DNA from: Ferdinandcohnia sp047238305
Lineage (GTDB): Bacteria > Bacillota > Bacilli > Bacillales > Bacillaceae_L
NCBI RefSeq assembly: GCF_047238305.1
Contig: NZ_JBDFMO010000001.1
Coordinates: 2,604,001 to 2,668,000 of the forward strand
Direction of reading: 5' to 3'
Length of the DNA: 64,000 bases
Position 1 is the stretch's first letter. The number at the start of each line of letters is the position of its first letter. Under the pieces are notes generated by a model, which saw only the letters and a program-made list of their open reading frames with translations, was not told the DNA's origin and made no database searches. The translations under genes were made by a program, and so were the position numbers. Positions 1 through 8,097 of the stretch are shown piece after piece.

Positions 1-281
1 AGTACTGGGATTTCATTTGCTTGTTCATTTTCTTTGTTCATTCTTTCAAGTGCTCGTTTTCTTTCTTTTCTTTGTTTTTTCGCAATTGCAATTGCTTGCT
101 CATAATTATTGCGAACTTCGGCATTCCATCGGAACCCGCATGCTGCTGATGTACGATTTAATTTATCACCCACTTCATCGAATGCAGCTAATTGTGTTCC
201 ACCTTCTCGAATGTAGCGCAAAACTGTTTCTGCTAATAAGAGATCATCCTCATGGGACCATGCATCTTGTCTCACTTTCAT
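1..281 (-). CDS. RsfA-family transcriptional regulator, N-terminal part
   Basis: The minus strand opens with ATG at 281 after a GGGAG ribosome site and runs open past the window edge, so only about 93 residues are visible. They begin MKVRQDAWSHEDDLLLAE and continue through IREGGTQLAAFDEVG and AACGFRWN, the Myb/SANT-like N-terminus of the RsfA family. The part near the window edge is a basic KKQRKKRKR stretch. RsfA of B. subtilis is a forespore (sigma-F) regulator that modulates prespore genes; YlbO is a paralogue, so I do not choose between them. The gene is divergent from the ABC exporter. Family assignment is secure; target genes cannot be inferred. Confidence 0.85.
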   Translation of the reverse strand, partial: MKVRQDAWSHEDDLLLAETVLRYIREGGTQLAAFDEVGDKLNRTSAACGFRWNAEVRNNYEQAIAIAKKQRKERKRALERMNKENEQANEIPV

Positions 282-461
282 ATAACCAACTCCCTATTAA
301 TATTAAATGATAGATTTTTTCTTTATATCTAGCATGACCACGTTAAATTTGTTTTATACATTAATAGTTTTGTGAAAAAGAAAATACAGCTAAAGGCGTA
401 TCATGACTGTCATTTGACAATGTAAAGAGTATGTGAAGTTTTCTTTTAACCTAAAAAAATG

Positions 462-486
462 GGAACTTTTTCATTTATAATACGTA
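462..486 (+). promoter_or_regulatory. Probable ECF-sigma promoter of the ABC exporter operon
   Basis: GGAAC at 462-466 is followed by a 16-base T-rich spacer and CGTA at 483-486. This is the bipartite pattern of Bacillus ECF sigma factors (sigma-W, M, X and V types: AAC motif, 16-17 bases, CGT). It lies about 80 bases upstream of the GTG start at 567. The particular sigma factor cannot be named. Confidence 0.5.
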
Positions 487-566
487 AGTAGTATTATTGC
501 GTAATTAAGAGTAAGTGAACGAGATTCTGCAGAATATAATCTCACAAACTGTAAGGAGGAGAAAAT

Positions 567-1487
567 GTGCAACCAGTTTTACAATTAAAAAATGTCAAAA
601 AGACAATAGGTAAAAAAGATATTATTAAAGGAATAACCTTTGATGTATATCCAGGAGAAGTTTTCGGCTTTTTAGGACCAAATGGTGCTGGAAAAACGAC
701 TACCATTCGGATGCTTGTTGGACTTATGTCTATCACAGATGGCGAAGTTATCATAAAAGGGACAAATATTGCAAAGAATTTTGAACAAGCTGTTCAGCAT
801 ATCGGAGGCATTGTTGAAAACCCGGAAATGTATAAATTCTTAACAGGCTACCAAAATTTACTTCACTACGCAAGGATGGTAAAAGGTGTAACTAAAGAAA
901 GAATACATGAAGTAGCTGAGTTGGTTGGGCTTGGAAAAAGAATCAATGATAAAGTCAAAACCTACTCACTAGGGATGCGGCAGCGCCTAGGAGTTGCACA
1001 AGCGCTCTTGCATAGCCCTTCGATTTTGATTTTAGATGAACCAACCAATGGATTAGATCCTGCCGGTATTCGTGAGGTTCGTGATTATATTCGGAAACTT
1101 GCACAAGAAGAAGGCTTGGCTGTCATTGTATCTAGTCACTTGCTTTCCGAAATGGAAATGATGTGTGACCGAATTGGTATTATTCAAAATGGTAGTTTAG
1201 TGGGAGTGCAGAAAGTTACTGAATTTATGAATGAGGAAGCTAGCATTCGGGTTCAATTTCAAGTTGGTCATATAGAAAAAGCATTATCGATTCTATCAGC
1301 TGAATTTCCAATGCTTGAAGTGAATCAAACAGAAAAAGGAATCGAAATCTTAACGGATCACGAAATGATTCCACAAATAAATGCTAGTCTTGTAAAAAAT
1401 GAGATTCTAGTGTTTGGAATTACACAGCTTTCAAAATCATTAGAAGATCGATTCCTAGAGGTAACAGGGGGTAGTGGAATTGGGTAA
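567..1487 (+). CDS. ABC transporter ATP-binding protein (BcrA-like)
   Basis: A 306-residue ATPase subunit of an ABC-2 type exporter. Walker A GPNGAGKTT lies at residues 37-45, the signature SLGMRQR around 134-140, Walker B ILILDEP at 153-159, and an H-loop SSH near 190. The C-terminal 80 residues form the extra domain seen in bacitracin- and lantibiotic-type exporters such as BcrA. The start is GTG, eight bases after an AAGGAGGAG ribosome site; an ATG two bases upstream is out of frame. It overlaps the following permease gene by 14 bases, so the two are cotranslated and form one transporter. An ECF-type promoter upstream suggests an envelope-stress role, which is inference; the substrate is unknown. 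Confidence 0.9.
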   Translation: MQPVLQLKNVKKTIGKKDIIKGITFDVYPGEVFGFLGPNGAGKTTTIRMLVGLMSITDGEVIIKGTNIAKNFEQAVQHIGGIVENPEMYKFLTGYQNLLHYARMVKGVTKERIHEVAELVGLGKRINDKVKTYSLGMRQRLGVAQALLHSPSILILDEPTNGLDPAGIREVRDYIRKLAQEEGLAVIVSSHLLSEMEMMCDRIGIIQNGSLVGVQKVTEFMNEEASIRVQFQVGHIEKALSILSAEFPMLEVNQTEKGIEILTDHEMIPQINASLVKNEILVFGITQLSKSLEDRFLEVTGGSGIG

Positions 1488-2430
1488 TATCATCAAACTT
1501 ATTCAAAATGAAAACATGAAAATTTACCGTCGCGTCTCAACATGGATTATGCTTGTTATCTTAGTCGGAGCCGCACTAATTGTGGGAATTGTCACGAACG
1601 CAACAGCTTCTGATTCAAATGATGAAAATTGGAAACAAAACTTACAGCAACAAAATGAATCGTTTAAAGCAGATATAGAGAATGAATCTATTCCAAAAAT
1701 AGCAAGGGATACAATACAAAAAGAATTAGCCATTAATGAATACCGCATTGAACATGATATAGCTCCAACCAATTCTAGGTCAATTTGGACCTATATGGGA
1801 TATGCAGCGGAAATTGTTTCCTTAATTACCTTATTTACAATCGTTGTCGGTGCAAGCAGTGTTGCTTCTGAATTTACATGGGGAACGATAAAGTTATTGT
1901 TAATAAGACCAGTTTCGAGAGCAAAAATCCTATTATCTAAATATTTATCAACCATCTTGTTTGCGTTATTTTCGCTCGTTTTACTGTTTGTAGTTTCATT
2001 TATCATAGGAAGTATATTCTTTGGTAGTGGAGATTCGACACCACACCTTGTTTATAAAGATGGTGCAGTACACGAGGTTCACATGGTTTCTCATATTTTA
2101 GGGGTTTTCGGATTGAAATCAATAAATTTAATCATGATGTCGACATTTGCATTTATGATTTCAACTATTTTTAGAAATAGTGGTCTTGCTATTGGTTTAG
2201 CCATCTTCTTAATGTTTGCAGGGGTAAACGCAACAGCACTCCTAGCATCGAAATTTGATTGGGCAAAATACATCCTGTTTGCGAATACGGATTTATCTCA
2301 GTATCTTACGGGGTATGTTTTAGTTGAAGGAATGACAATGCAATTTTCAATTGTCATGTTGATTATCTATTTTGTCATTTTCAATGCACTTACATGGTTC
2401 GTGTTTACGAAACGTGACGTAGCCGCTTAA
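1474..2430 (+). CDS. ABC-2 type transporter permease
   Basis: A 318-residue membrane subunit partnering the preceding ATPase. A first membrane segment lies around residues 24-42, followed by a charged extracytoplasmic stretch of about 65 residues and then five further hydrophobic segments ending near the C-terminus. The segment SEFTWGTIKLLLIRPVSR, after the second membrane helix, is the typical ABC-2 cytoplasmic coupling region. The GTG start lies inside the ATPase gene, giving a 14-base overlap. The gene ends before a strong bidirectional hairpin shared with convergent rarA. The architecture resembles BcrB-like permeases; what is exported cannot be told from sequence. Confidence 0.85.
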   Translation: MELGNIIKLIQNENMKIYRRVSTWIMLVILVGAALIVGIVTNATASDSNDENWKQNLQQQNESFKADIENESIPKIARDTIQKELAINEYRIEHDIAPTNSRSIWTYMGYAAEIVSLITLFTIVVGASSVASEFTWGTIKLLLIRPVSRAKILLSKYLSTILFALFSLVLLFVVSFIIGSIFFGSGDSTPHLVYKDGAVHEVHMVSHILGVFGLKSINLIMMSTFAFMISTIFRNSGLAIGLAIFLMFAGVNATALLASKFDWAKYILFANTDLSQYLTGYVLVEGMTMQFSIVMLIIYFVIFNALTWFVFTKRDVAA

Positions 2431-2435
2431 ACAAA

Positions 2436-2478
2436 AGAGGGGAAGAAATAGCAAAGTCTATTTCTCCCCCTCTTTTTG
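2436..2478. terminator. Bidirectional terminator, ABC operon and rarA
   Basis: Arms 2436-2451 and 2458-2473 are 16 bases long with one mismatch, around a 6-base loop, followed by a T-run on the plus strand. The right arm overlaps the last codons and stop of rarA, so this DNA is both coding and terminator. Confidence 0.85.
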
Positions 2479-3768
2479 TAATTGCTCAAGCCGATCGTAT
2501 ACTTTTGAAAAATATTTTTCTTGTCCATTTTGTTTCGGTTTGAAGTATTTACGATTTTTCAATAGGTCTGGTAAGTATTGCTGCTTTACCCAGCCATTCG
2601 GATAATCGTGTGGATACAGATATCCTTTACCATGTCCAAGCACTTTCGCCCCGCTATAATGAGCATCACGAAGGTGGTCCGGAATCTCCCCAATATTTCC
2701 TTTTCGAATATCCTCAATCGCCTTATCAAGAGATTTATACGCACTGTTTGTTTTTGGTGACAAACACTGTTCAATCACGACATTCGCCAGTGGAATTCGT
2801 GCTTCAGGCAGCCCTAGTCGTTCTACCGCCTGACAAGCAGCTACTGTATGAACCCCGACTTCAGGTGCAGCGATTGAAATATCTTCGTAGGCAATAACGG
2901 TTAGTCTTCTACAAATCGATACTAAATCTCCACCTTCAATCAATCTTGCTAAATAATGTAGAGCAGCATTAACATCACTACCACGGATGCTCTTTTGAAG
3001 GCAGGATAATAATGAATAGTGAAGATCCCCATCTTTATCATGGGAGAAGCCCTTATTTTCTACACATTCCTTAACAAGCTCTATATCAACTTCAACCATG
3101 TCACTATCTCTGGTTTTTGAAGCCAACACGACATCCTCTAACACATTCATCGCAGACCTTGCATCACCTTTTGTCGATGATGAAATTAGGTCGATTGCTT
3201 CCTCGCTAATTGAAATTTGCAAATGCCCAAGACCACGTTCAGAATCTGTTAATGCGCGCTGAATTAATTCCTTTATATCCTCTTTTGATAAAGGACGAAG
3301 CTCTTTTATTTGTCCACATCTACTGCGAATTGCTGGGTTTACATCATGGAATGGATTTTCTGTCGTCGCCCCAATTAACGAAACGAGACCTCGCTCCACA
3401 TGTGGAAGTAAATAATCCTGTTGTGCTTTGTTAAAACGATGAACCTCATCGATAAACAGGATTAACTTGCCTTCAGCCTTGGCAGTCGAAACAGCATCCT
3501 CGATATCCTTTTTTCCTGCAGTTGTAGCGTTAATTGAGATAAAGGGCATATCGACAGTTCCGGCAATTGCCGTTGCGATCGATGTTTTTCCAATTCCAGG
3601 TTCCCCATAGAGTAATATGGAAGGAACATGTCCATTCATAATCATTTTATATAAAGCCGTATCTTTACCAATAATATGCTTTTGGCCAAGAATTTCTTCA
3701 ATATGTCTCGGTCGCATTCGATATGATAAAGGTGCTTCGATTAGTGATTCAAAAAGCAAGTGATTCAT
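2458..3768 (-). CDS. rarA: Replication-associated recombination protein A (AAA+ ATPase)
   Basis: RarA/MgsA, a clamp-loader-like AAA+ ATPase that acts at stalled replication forks. Counting from the longest reading frame (TTG at 3780), Walker A GEPGIGKTS is at 59-67, Walker B LILFIDE at 106-112, sensor GATTEN near 137-142 and an arginine-finger motif RSR near 152-154. The C-terminal half carries the conserved tetramerisation region (SIRGSDVNAALHYLARL, then PNGWVKQQYLP). The start is ambiguous: TTG at 3780, ATG at 3768 and TTG at 3759 all lie close to an AAGGGG element, and I chose the ATG. The neighbour is cymR, as in B. subtilis (yrvN). The 3' end overlaps a terminator arm. Confidence 0.92.
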   Translation of the reverse strand: MNHLLFESLIEAPLSYRMRPRHIEEILGQKHIIGKDTALYKMIMNGHVPSILLYGEPGIGKTSIATAIAGTVDMPFISINATTAGKKDIEDAVSTAKAEGKLILFIDEVHRFNKAQQDYLLPHVERGLVSLIGATTENPFHDVNPAIRSRCGQIKELRPLSKEDIKELIQRALTDSERGLGHLQISISEEAIDLISSSTKGDARSAMNVLEDVVLASKTRDSDMVEVDIELVKECVENKGFSHDKDGDLHYSLLSCLQKSIRGSDVNAALHYLARLIEGGDLVSICRRLTVIAYEDISIAAPEVGVHTVAACQAVERLGLPEARIPLANVVIEQCLSPKTNSAYKSLDKAIEDIRKGNIGEIPDHLRDAHYSGAKVLGHGKGYLYPHDYPNGWVKQQYLPDLLKNRKYFKPKQNGQEKYFSKVYDRLEQLQKEGEK

Positions 3769-3829
3769 CCCCTTATCCAACAGTCAAAGTTGATACTCCA
3801 ACTTTATCATACGTTTTGCGATGGATAAA

Positions 3830-3858
3830 TTCAAATACAATGCAATTTATGATATAAT
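3830..3858 (+). promoter_or_regulatory. Sigma-A type promoter before the yczE-like gene and cymR
   Basis: TTCAAA at 3830-3835, a 17-base spacer, and a perfect TATAAT at 3853-3858. It lies about 57 bases upstream of the ATG at 3916 and probably drives the yczE-like gene and cymR together. Confidence 0.6.
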
Positions 3859-3915
3859 GTCGTGAGTTTAGAGAAAATAGAGAGATTATACAGCAAGTAG
3901 AGACGGAGTGGGAGA

Positions 3916-4587
3916 ATGCGAGTAAAGTCTAGCTTAAGTCACCAAATGTTGAAATGGTCAACTTTTTTTATCGGCTTGTTAATTATGTCGTTGGGGATTG
4001 TTCTGATAATCAAAGCAGACCTTGGGGCATCGCCTTGGGACGTTTTACATATTGGGCTTTATAAACAAATTGGTCTTACCATTGGTACCTGGTCGATCAT
4101 TGTCGGCTTTTTTATTTTGTTTCTTTCCTCATTATTATTAAAGCGACTGCCACAAATCGGTGCTTTTTTAAATATGATTTCAGTGGGTATTTTTATAGAT
4201 ATGTTCATGATGGTCCCGTTCCTCGTAACACCTGAAACCTTTATCGGAAAATTGATGATGATGCTGTTAGGGCTCCTTATTAATGGATACGGAATGGGAA
4301 TTTACATTTCGGCAAAGGTGGGTGCTGGCCCAAGAGATAGTTTGATGTTAGCACTAACTGAAATTTCTAAGTGGAAGGTGCAATATATTCGTTCGGGAAT
4401 GGAAATTATTGTGTTAACGATTGGTTGGTTGTTAGGTGGTCCTGTTTTCGTAGGAACTTTGGTATATTGTATAGGAATTGGGTATATAGCAGGTTTTGCT
4501 TTGCCACAATGTCAGAAATTGCATGATGGATTAAAACATAAACTGGATAAAACACCAGTGATTGAAGTGAATCATTTTAGTAATTAG
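3916..4587 (+). CDS. YczE/YyaS/YitT-family membrane protein
   Basis: A 223-residue integral membrane protein with about five hydrophobic segments. Conserved features of the YczE family include GASPWDVLHIGL near residues 36-47 and GAGPRDSLMLAL near 136-147. Members have been linked to regulation of secondary metabolism in B. subtilis (YczE) but have no settled biochemical role. The ATG follows a GGAGTGGGAG ribosome site. It sits only 13 bases before cymR and is likely cotranscribed with it; B. subtilis has no such gene at this position to my knowledge. Family assignment is good; function is unknown. Confidence 0.75.
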   Translation: MRVKSSLSHQMLKWSTFFIGLLIMSLGIVLIIKADLGASPWDVLHIGLYKQIGLTIGTWSIIVGFFILFLSSLLLKRLPQIGAFLNMISVGIFIDMFMMVPFLVTPETFIGKLMMMLLGLLINGYGMGIYISAKVGAGPRDSLMLALTEISKWKVQYIRSGMEIIVLTIGWLLGGPVFVGTLVYCIGIGYIAGFALPQCQKLHDGLKHKLDKTPVIEVNHFSN

Positions 4588-4600
4588 GGGTGTGACGTGA

Positions 4601-5014
4601 ATGAAAATATCAACTAAAGGTAGATATGGTTTGACAATCATGATCGAACTTGCAAAGAATCATGGAAAAGGACCAATTTCATTAAAATCAATTGCCGCAA
4701 AACATGAGCTTTCTGAACACTACCTGGAACAATTAATTTCACCTTTACGCAATGCAGGATTAGTAAAAAGCATTCGCGGAGCTTATGGAGGCTATATCCT
4801 TGGGGACGAACCTACAAAAATTACAGCGGGTGACGTTATCCTCGTTCTTGAAGGACCCATTAGCCCTGTAGAGGTTTTAGAGGATGAAGAGCCAGCTAAA
4901 AGGGAATTATGGATAAGAATAAGAGACGCTGTTAATGAAGTATTAGACAGTACAACACTTGAAGACCTCGCAAGCTATAGCGACGGAAACGATGCATATA
5001 TGTTTTATATTTAA
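4601..5014 (+). CDS. cymR: Rrf2-family cysteine metabolism repressor CymR
   Basis: A 137-residue Rrf2-type winged-helix regulator. The N-terminal MKISTKGRYGLTIM and the recognition region HELSEHYLEQLISPLRNAGLV match CymR closely. It contains no cysteine at all, so it cannot bind the iron-sulfur cluster of IscR-type relatives, as expected for CymR. In B. subtilis CymR acts with CysK to repress cysteine uptake and synthesis genes, including yrrT-mtnN-mccAB. That target operon lies at 26.7-30.2 kb in this window with a possible CymR site in front of it. Downstream are the cysteine desulfurase and mnmA, the conserved order. Confidence 0.93.
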   Translation: MKISTKGRYGLTIMIELAKNHGKGPISLKSIAAKHELSEHYLEQLISPLRNAGLVKSIRGAYGGYILGDEPTKITAGDVILVLEGPISPVEVLEDEEPAKRELWIRIRDAVNEVLDSTTLEDLASYSDGNDAYMFYI

Positions 5015-5064
5015 AAAAAACATGGCATAATCATAGTTACTTTTTAAAAAAGGAGGGCGCATTG

Positions 5065-6207
5065 ATGCAACATATTTATTTAGATCATGCAGCTACATCG
5101 CCCATGCACCCTGATGTTGTGGAGAGTATGCTCCCATACATGACAGAGATTTTTGGCAATCCATCAAGCATTCATTATTTCGGTCGAAAAAGTCGACATG
5201 CCGTTGATGAAGCAAGACAATCAATTGCCGATAGCATCCATGCAAAGCCAAATGAGATTGTTTTTACAAGCGGTGGTACCGAGGCAGATAATTTAGCGAT
5301 AATGGGAACTGCCTTTGCAATGCAAGGAAAAGGCAAACATATTATTACGTCTGCTATTGAACATCATGCGGTACTGCATACTTGTGAACATCTCGAAAAA
5401 CAAGGCTACACTGTAACGTATTTGCCGGTTAATGAGGATGGACTTATTTCTGTTAGTGATGTTGAAGCGGCCCTCACGCCAGAAACCATTCTTGTAACGA
5501 TTATGTTTGGTAACAATGAAGTCGGTGCACTTCAACCCATTAAGGAAATTGGAGAACTCCTTCAAGATCATCAGGCAGTATTTCATACAGATGCCGTCCA
5601 AGCATATGGACTGGTTGATATAGATGTAAATGAGTACAAAATTGACCTTCTCTCTGTTTCAGCTCATAAAATCAACGGTCCAAAAGGAACCGGATTTTTA
5701 TTTATGAGAGAAGGTAATAAGGTCGCACCACTTCTATTTGGGGGCGAACAAGAAAAGAAACGCCGTGCTGGAACGGAAAATGTTGCAGGCATTGTCGGCC
5801 TACAAGCTGCTGCTCAGTTAGCCAAACGAACAATAAGCGAAAAGAATTCGTTATATCAGGAGTTTAAACAGTCTTTTGTGTCTGTCTTAAAGGAACATGA
5901 TGTTAGTTTTGCGGTGAATGGCGATTTATCAAAGTCATTACCGCATGTATTAAATATCTATTTTCCAGGAACAAATGTGGAGTCCATGTTGGTCAACCTT
6001 GATTTAGCTGGAATTGCTGCATCAAGCGGATCAGCATGTACGGCTGGTTCGATTGACCCTTCACATGTGCTTGTAGCCATGTTTGGAAAGGATTCTGACC
6101 GTATCGCGTCGTCGATCCGTTTTAGCTTCGGTCTTGGAAATACCATTGAAGATATTAAAACGGCTGCATTAGAAACAGCAAAAATTGTTAAACGATTAAC
6201 AAAATAG
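5065..6207 (+). CDS. Cysteine desulfurase (IscS/NifS type, YrvO)
   Basis: A class V aminotransferase-fold, PLP-dependent enzyme that takes sulfur from L-cysteine as a persulfide. The PLP lysine is in SAHKINGPKG (Lys about 202) and the catalytic cysteine in SSGSACTAGS (Cys about 325). The N-terminus IYLDHAATSPMHPDV is standard. I start at ATG 5065, which follows AAAGGAGGG by seven bases; an in-frame TTG lies one codon earlier. It sits 11 bases before mnmA, and in B. subtilis YrvO is the sulfur donor dedicated to MnmA-dependent tRNA thiolation. That partnership is therefore likely here. Confidence 0.93.
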   Translation: MQHIYLDHAATSPMHPDVVESMLPYMTEIFGNPSSIHYFGRKSRHAVDEARQSIADSIHAKPNEIVFTSGGTEADNLAIMGTAFAMQGKGKHIITSAIEHHAVLHTCEHLEKQGYTVTYLPVNEDGLISVSDVEAALTPETILVTIMFGNNEVGALQPIKEIGELLQDHQAVFHTDAVQAYGLVDIDVNEYKIDLLSVSAHKINGPKGTGFLFMREGNKVAPLLFGGEQEKKRRAGTENVAGIVGLQAAAQLAKRTISEKNSLYQEFKQSFVSVLKEHDVSFAVNGDLSKSLPHVLNIYFPGTNVESMLVNLDLAGIAASSGSACTAGSIDPSHVLVAMFGKDSDRIASSIRFSFGLGNTIEDIKTAALETAKIVKRLTK

Positions 6208-6218
6208 GAGGTGGAAAC

Positions 6219-7331
6219 ATGAAAGATTCAAAAGATACCCGTGTAGTAGTGGGGATGTCTGGTGGGGTAGACTCGTCTGTTGCTGCACTTTTATTAAAGG
6301 AACAAGGCTATGATGTCATCGGGATTTTTATGAAAAATTGGGACGATACCGATGAAAATGGTGTATGTACAGCTACAGAAGACTATGAAGATGTGATCCG
6401 TGTCTGCAACCAAATCGGCATTCCTTATTATGCGGTCAATTTTGAAAAGCAATATTGGGATAAAGTGTTTACCTACTTTTTAGACGAATATAAAGCAGGC
6501 AGAACGCCAAATCCGGATGTCATGTGTAACAAAGAAATCAAATTCAAAGCCTTTTTAGAACATGCCTTAACACTTGGTGCGGATTATTTAGCGACTGGGC
6601 ACTATGCACGTGTTGAATATAGAGACGGAGAATATAAAATGCTCCGCGGAGTCGATGAAAATAAGGATCAAACCTACTTTCTAAACCAACTAACTCAAGA
6701 ACAACTTTCAAAAGTAATGTTTCCAATCGGCAATATTGAAAAACCAAGAGTAAGAGAGCTTGCGAAAGAAGCAAATCTTGCGACTGCTACAAAAAAAGAT
6801 AGTACGGGAATTTGCTTTATCGGTGAACGTAATTTTAAGGAATTCTTAGGCAATTATTTGCCAGCTCAACCGGGTGATATGGTGACCTTTTCTGGAGAAG
6901 TAAAAGGTAAACATGATGGTTTAATGTATTATACAATTGGCCAACGTCATGGCTTAGGTATTGGCGGTAGTGGGGAACCATGGTTTGCAATTGGTAAAGA
7001 CCTTAAGAAGAATATTCTTTACGTTGACCAAGGCTTCCATAATGAATATCTCTATTCAGATTCCATCTTAGCTACAAATGTAAGTTGGGTATCGGATAAT
7101 AAGCCAGAGCAAGATGTTAAATGTACAGCGAAATTCCGTTATCGCCAACAGGATAATGCTGTAACAGTACAAAAGGTTGACGAAAATACAGTTAAGGTCA
7201 TTTTCGACGAGCCAATTCGAGCGGTTACACCTGGACAAGCTGTTGTCTTCTACAATGGAGACGAATGCCTTGGTGGAGCAACAATTGATAAAGTCTTTAA
7301 AAATGGCGAACGCCTAACATATGTTGGGTAA
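6219..7331 (+). CDS. mnmA: tRNA 2-thiouridine(34) synthase MnmA
   Basis: This enzyme adenylates and thiolates uridine 34 of the Lys, Glu and Gln tRNAs. The 370-residue length is normal. The PP-loop SGGVDS is at residues 14-19. The two catalytic cysteines are Cys103 in PDVMCNKE and Cys199 in STGICFIGE. The C-terminal third is the usual beta-barrel domain. A GGAGGTGG ribosome site precedes the ATG. It receives sulfur from the preceding desulfurase gene. A GC hairpin with T-run follows the stop, so the cymR cluster ends here. Confidence 0.95.
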   Translation: MKDSKDTRVVVGMSGGVDSSVAALLLKEQGYDVIGIFMKNWDDTDENGVCTATEDYEDVIRVCNQIGIPYYAVNFEKQYWDKVFTYFLDEYKAGRTPNPDVMCNKEIKFKAFLEHALTLGADYLATGHYARVEYRDGEYKMLRGVDENKDQTYFLNQLTQEQLSKVMFPIGNIEKPRVRELAKEANLATATKKDSTGICFIGERNFKEFLGNYLPAQPGDMVTFSGEVKGKHDGLMYYTIGQRHGLGIGGSGEPWFAIGKDLKKNILYVDQGFHNEYLYSDSILATNVSWVSDNKPEQDVKCTAKFRYRQQDNAVTVQKVDENTVKVIFDEPIRAVTPGQAVVFYNGDECLGGATIDKVFKNGERLTYVG

Positions 7332-7333
7332 AG

Positions 7334-7366
7334 AAACCTCAACTCTATATTTAGGGTTGGGGTTTT
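7334..7366 (+). terminator. Terminator after mnmA
   Basis: AAACCTCAACTCT pairs with AGGGTTGGGGTTT using a few G-U pairs, around a short AT loop, and ends in TTTT. It separates mnmA from the TPR gene. Confidence 0.7.
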
Positions 7367-7414
7367 CCTGTGTTATAATATGAACTGCATAAACGTTAAT
7401 GGAGTTGAGTTTGA

Positions 7415-8077
7415 TTGGATTTAAATAAACAAGGTATTGAATATATGCAAGATGGCAAATACGAGGAAGCAGCAAAATGCTTTTCACAAGCAATCGAAGA
7501 AAACCCGAAAGAGCCTATTTACTATGTTAATTTTGGTAATCTTTTATCAGCTGTAGGTGATCCCGAAAGAGCAATTGCTTTTTTTAATAAAGCACTAGAG
7601 CTTGATGAGGGAATGGGAACCGCATATTACGGAATTGGAAGCCTTCTATACAACCAGGATGATTTTATCAAAGCAAAAGATATGTTCGAAAAAGCTCTAA
7701 AAGTTGGAGTCGACAATAGTGATACCTATTTTATGCTAGGAATGACATTAAATCAGTTAGGGCAGCCAAAGCTTGCATTGCCTTATTTGAAGCGTGCAGT
7801 TGAGCTAAACGAAAAAGATGTAGATGCTTTATTCCAATACGGTCTTTGCTTAGCGGGGGAATCTGTTATTGATGAAGCTATTAAAACATTTAATCGTGTC
7901 ATCGAACTAGAACCTGAACATTCAGATGCTTTTTATAATTTAGGGGTAGCTTATGCTGGCTTTAAAAATGATTATGAAAAAGCACTCGACATGTTTGAAA
8001 AAGCGTTGGAATTTCAACCAGACCATATGTTAGCCGCAAATGGAAAGAAAATTGTAAGTGAAGCATTAAGCGAATAA
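7415..8077 (+). CDS. TPR-repeat protein (YrrB)
   Basis: A 220-residue soluble protein built almost entirely of tetratricopeptide repeats, about six. The consensus spacing A..F..A/Y..G..A....P recurs from residue 5 to the end, for example EEAAKCFSQAIEENPKEP and KALDMFEKALEFQPDH. There is no signal peptide or membrane segment. It starts at TTG 7415 after a GGAGTTGAG ribosome site. It lies 20 bases before recD2, as yrrB does in B. subtilis. A scaffold for protein-protein contacts is the family inference; partners are unknown. Confidence 0.88.
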   Translation: MDLNKQGIEYMQDGKYEEAAKCFSQAIEENPKEPIYYVNFGNLLSAVGDPERAIAFFNKALELDEGMGTAYYGIGSLLYNQDDFIKAKDMFEKALKVGVDNSDTYFMLGMTLNQLGQPKLALPYLKRAVELNEKDVDALFQYGLCLAGESVIDEAIKTFNRVIELEPEHSDAFYNLGVAYAGFKNDYEKALDMFEKALEFQPDHMLAANGKKIVSEALSE

Positions 8078-8097
8078 ATGATGGGGAGGGAATACTT

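Noticed and set aside
17..310. Plus-strand ORF at the window start
   Set aside because: It is antisense to the RsfA-family coding sequence on the minus strand, which has a clear family match and ribosome site.
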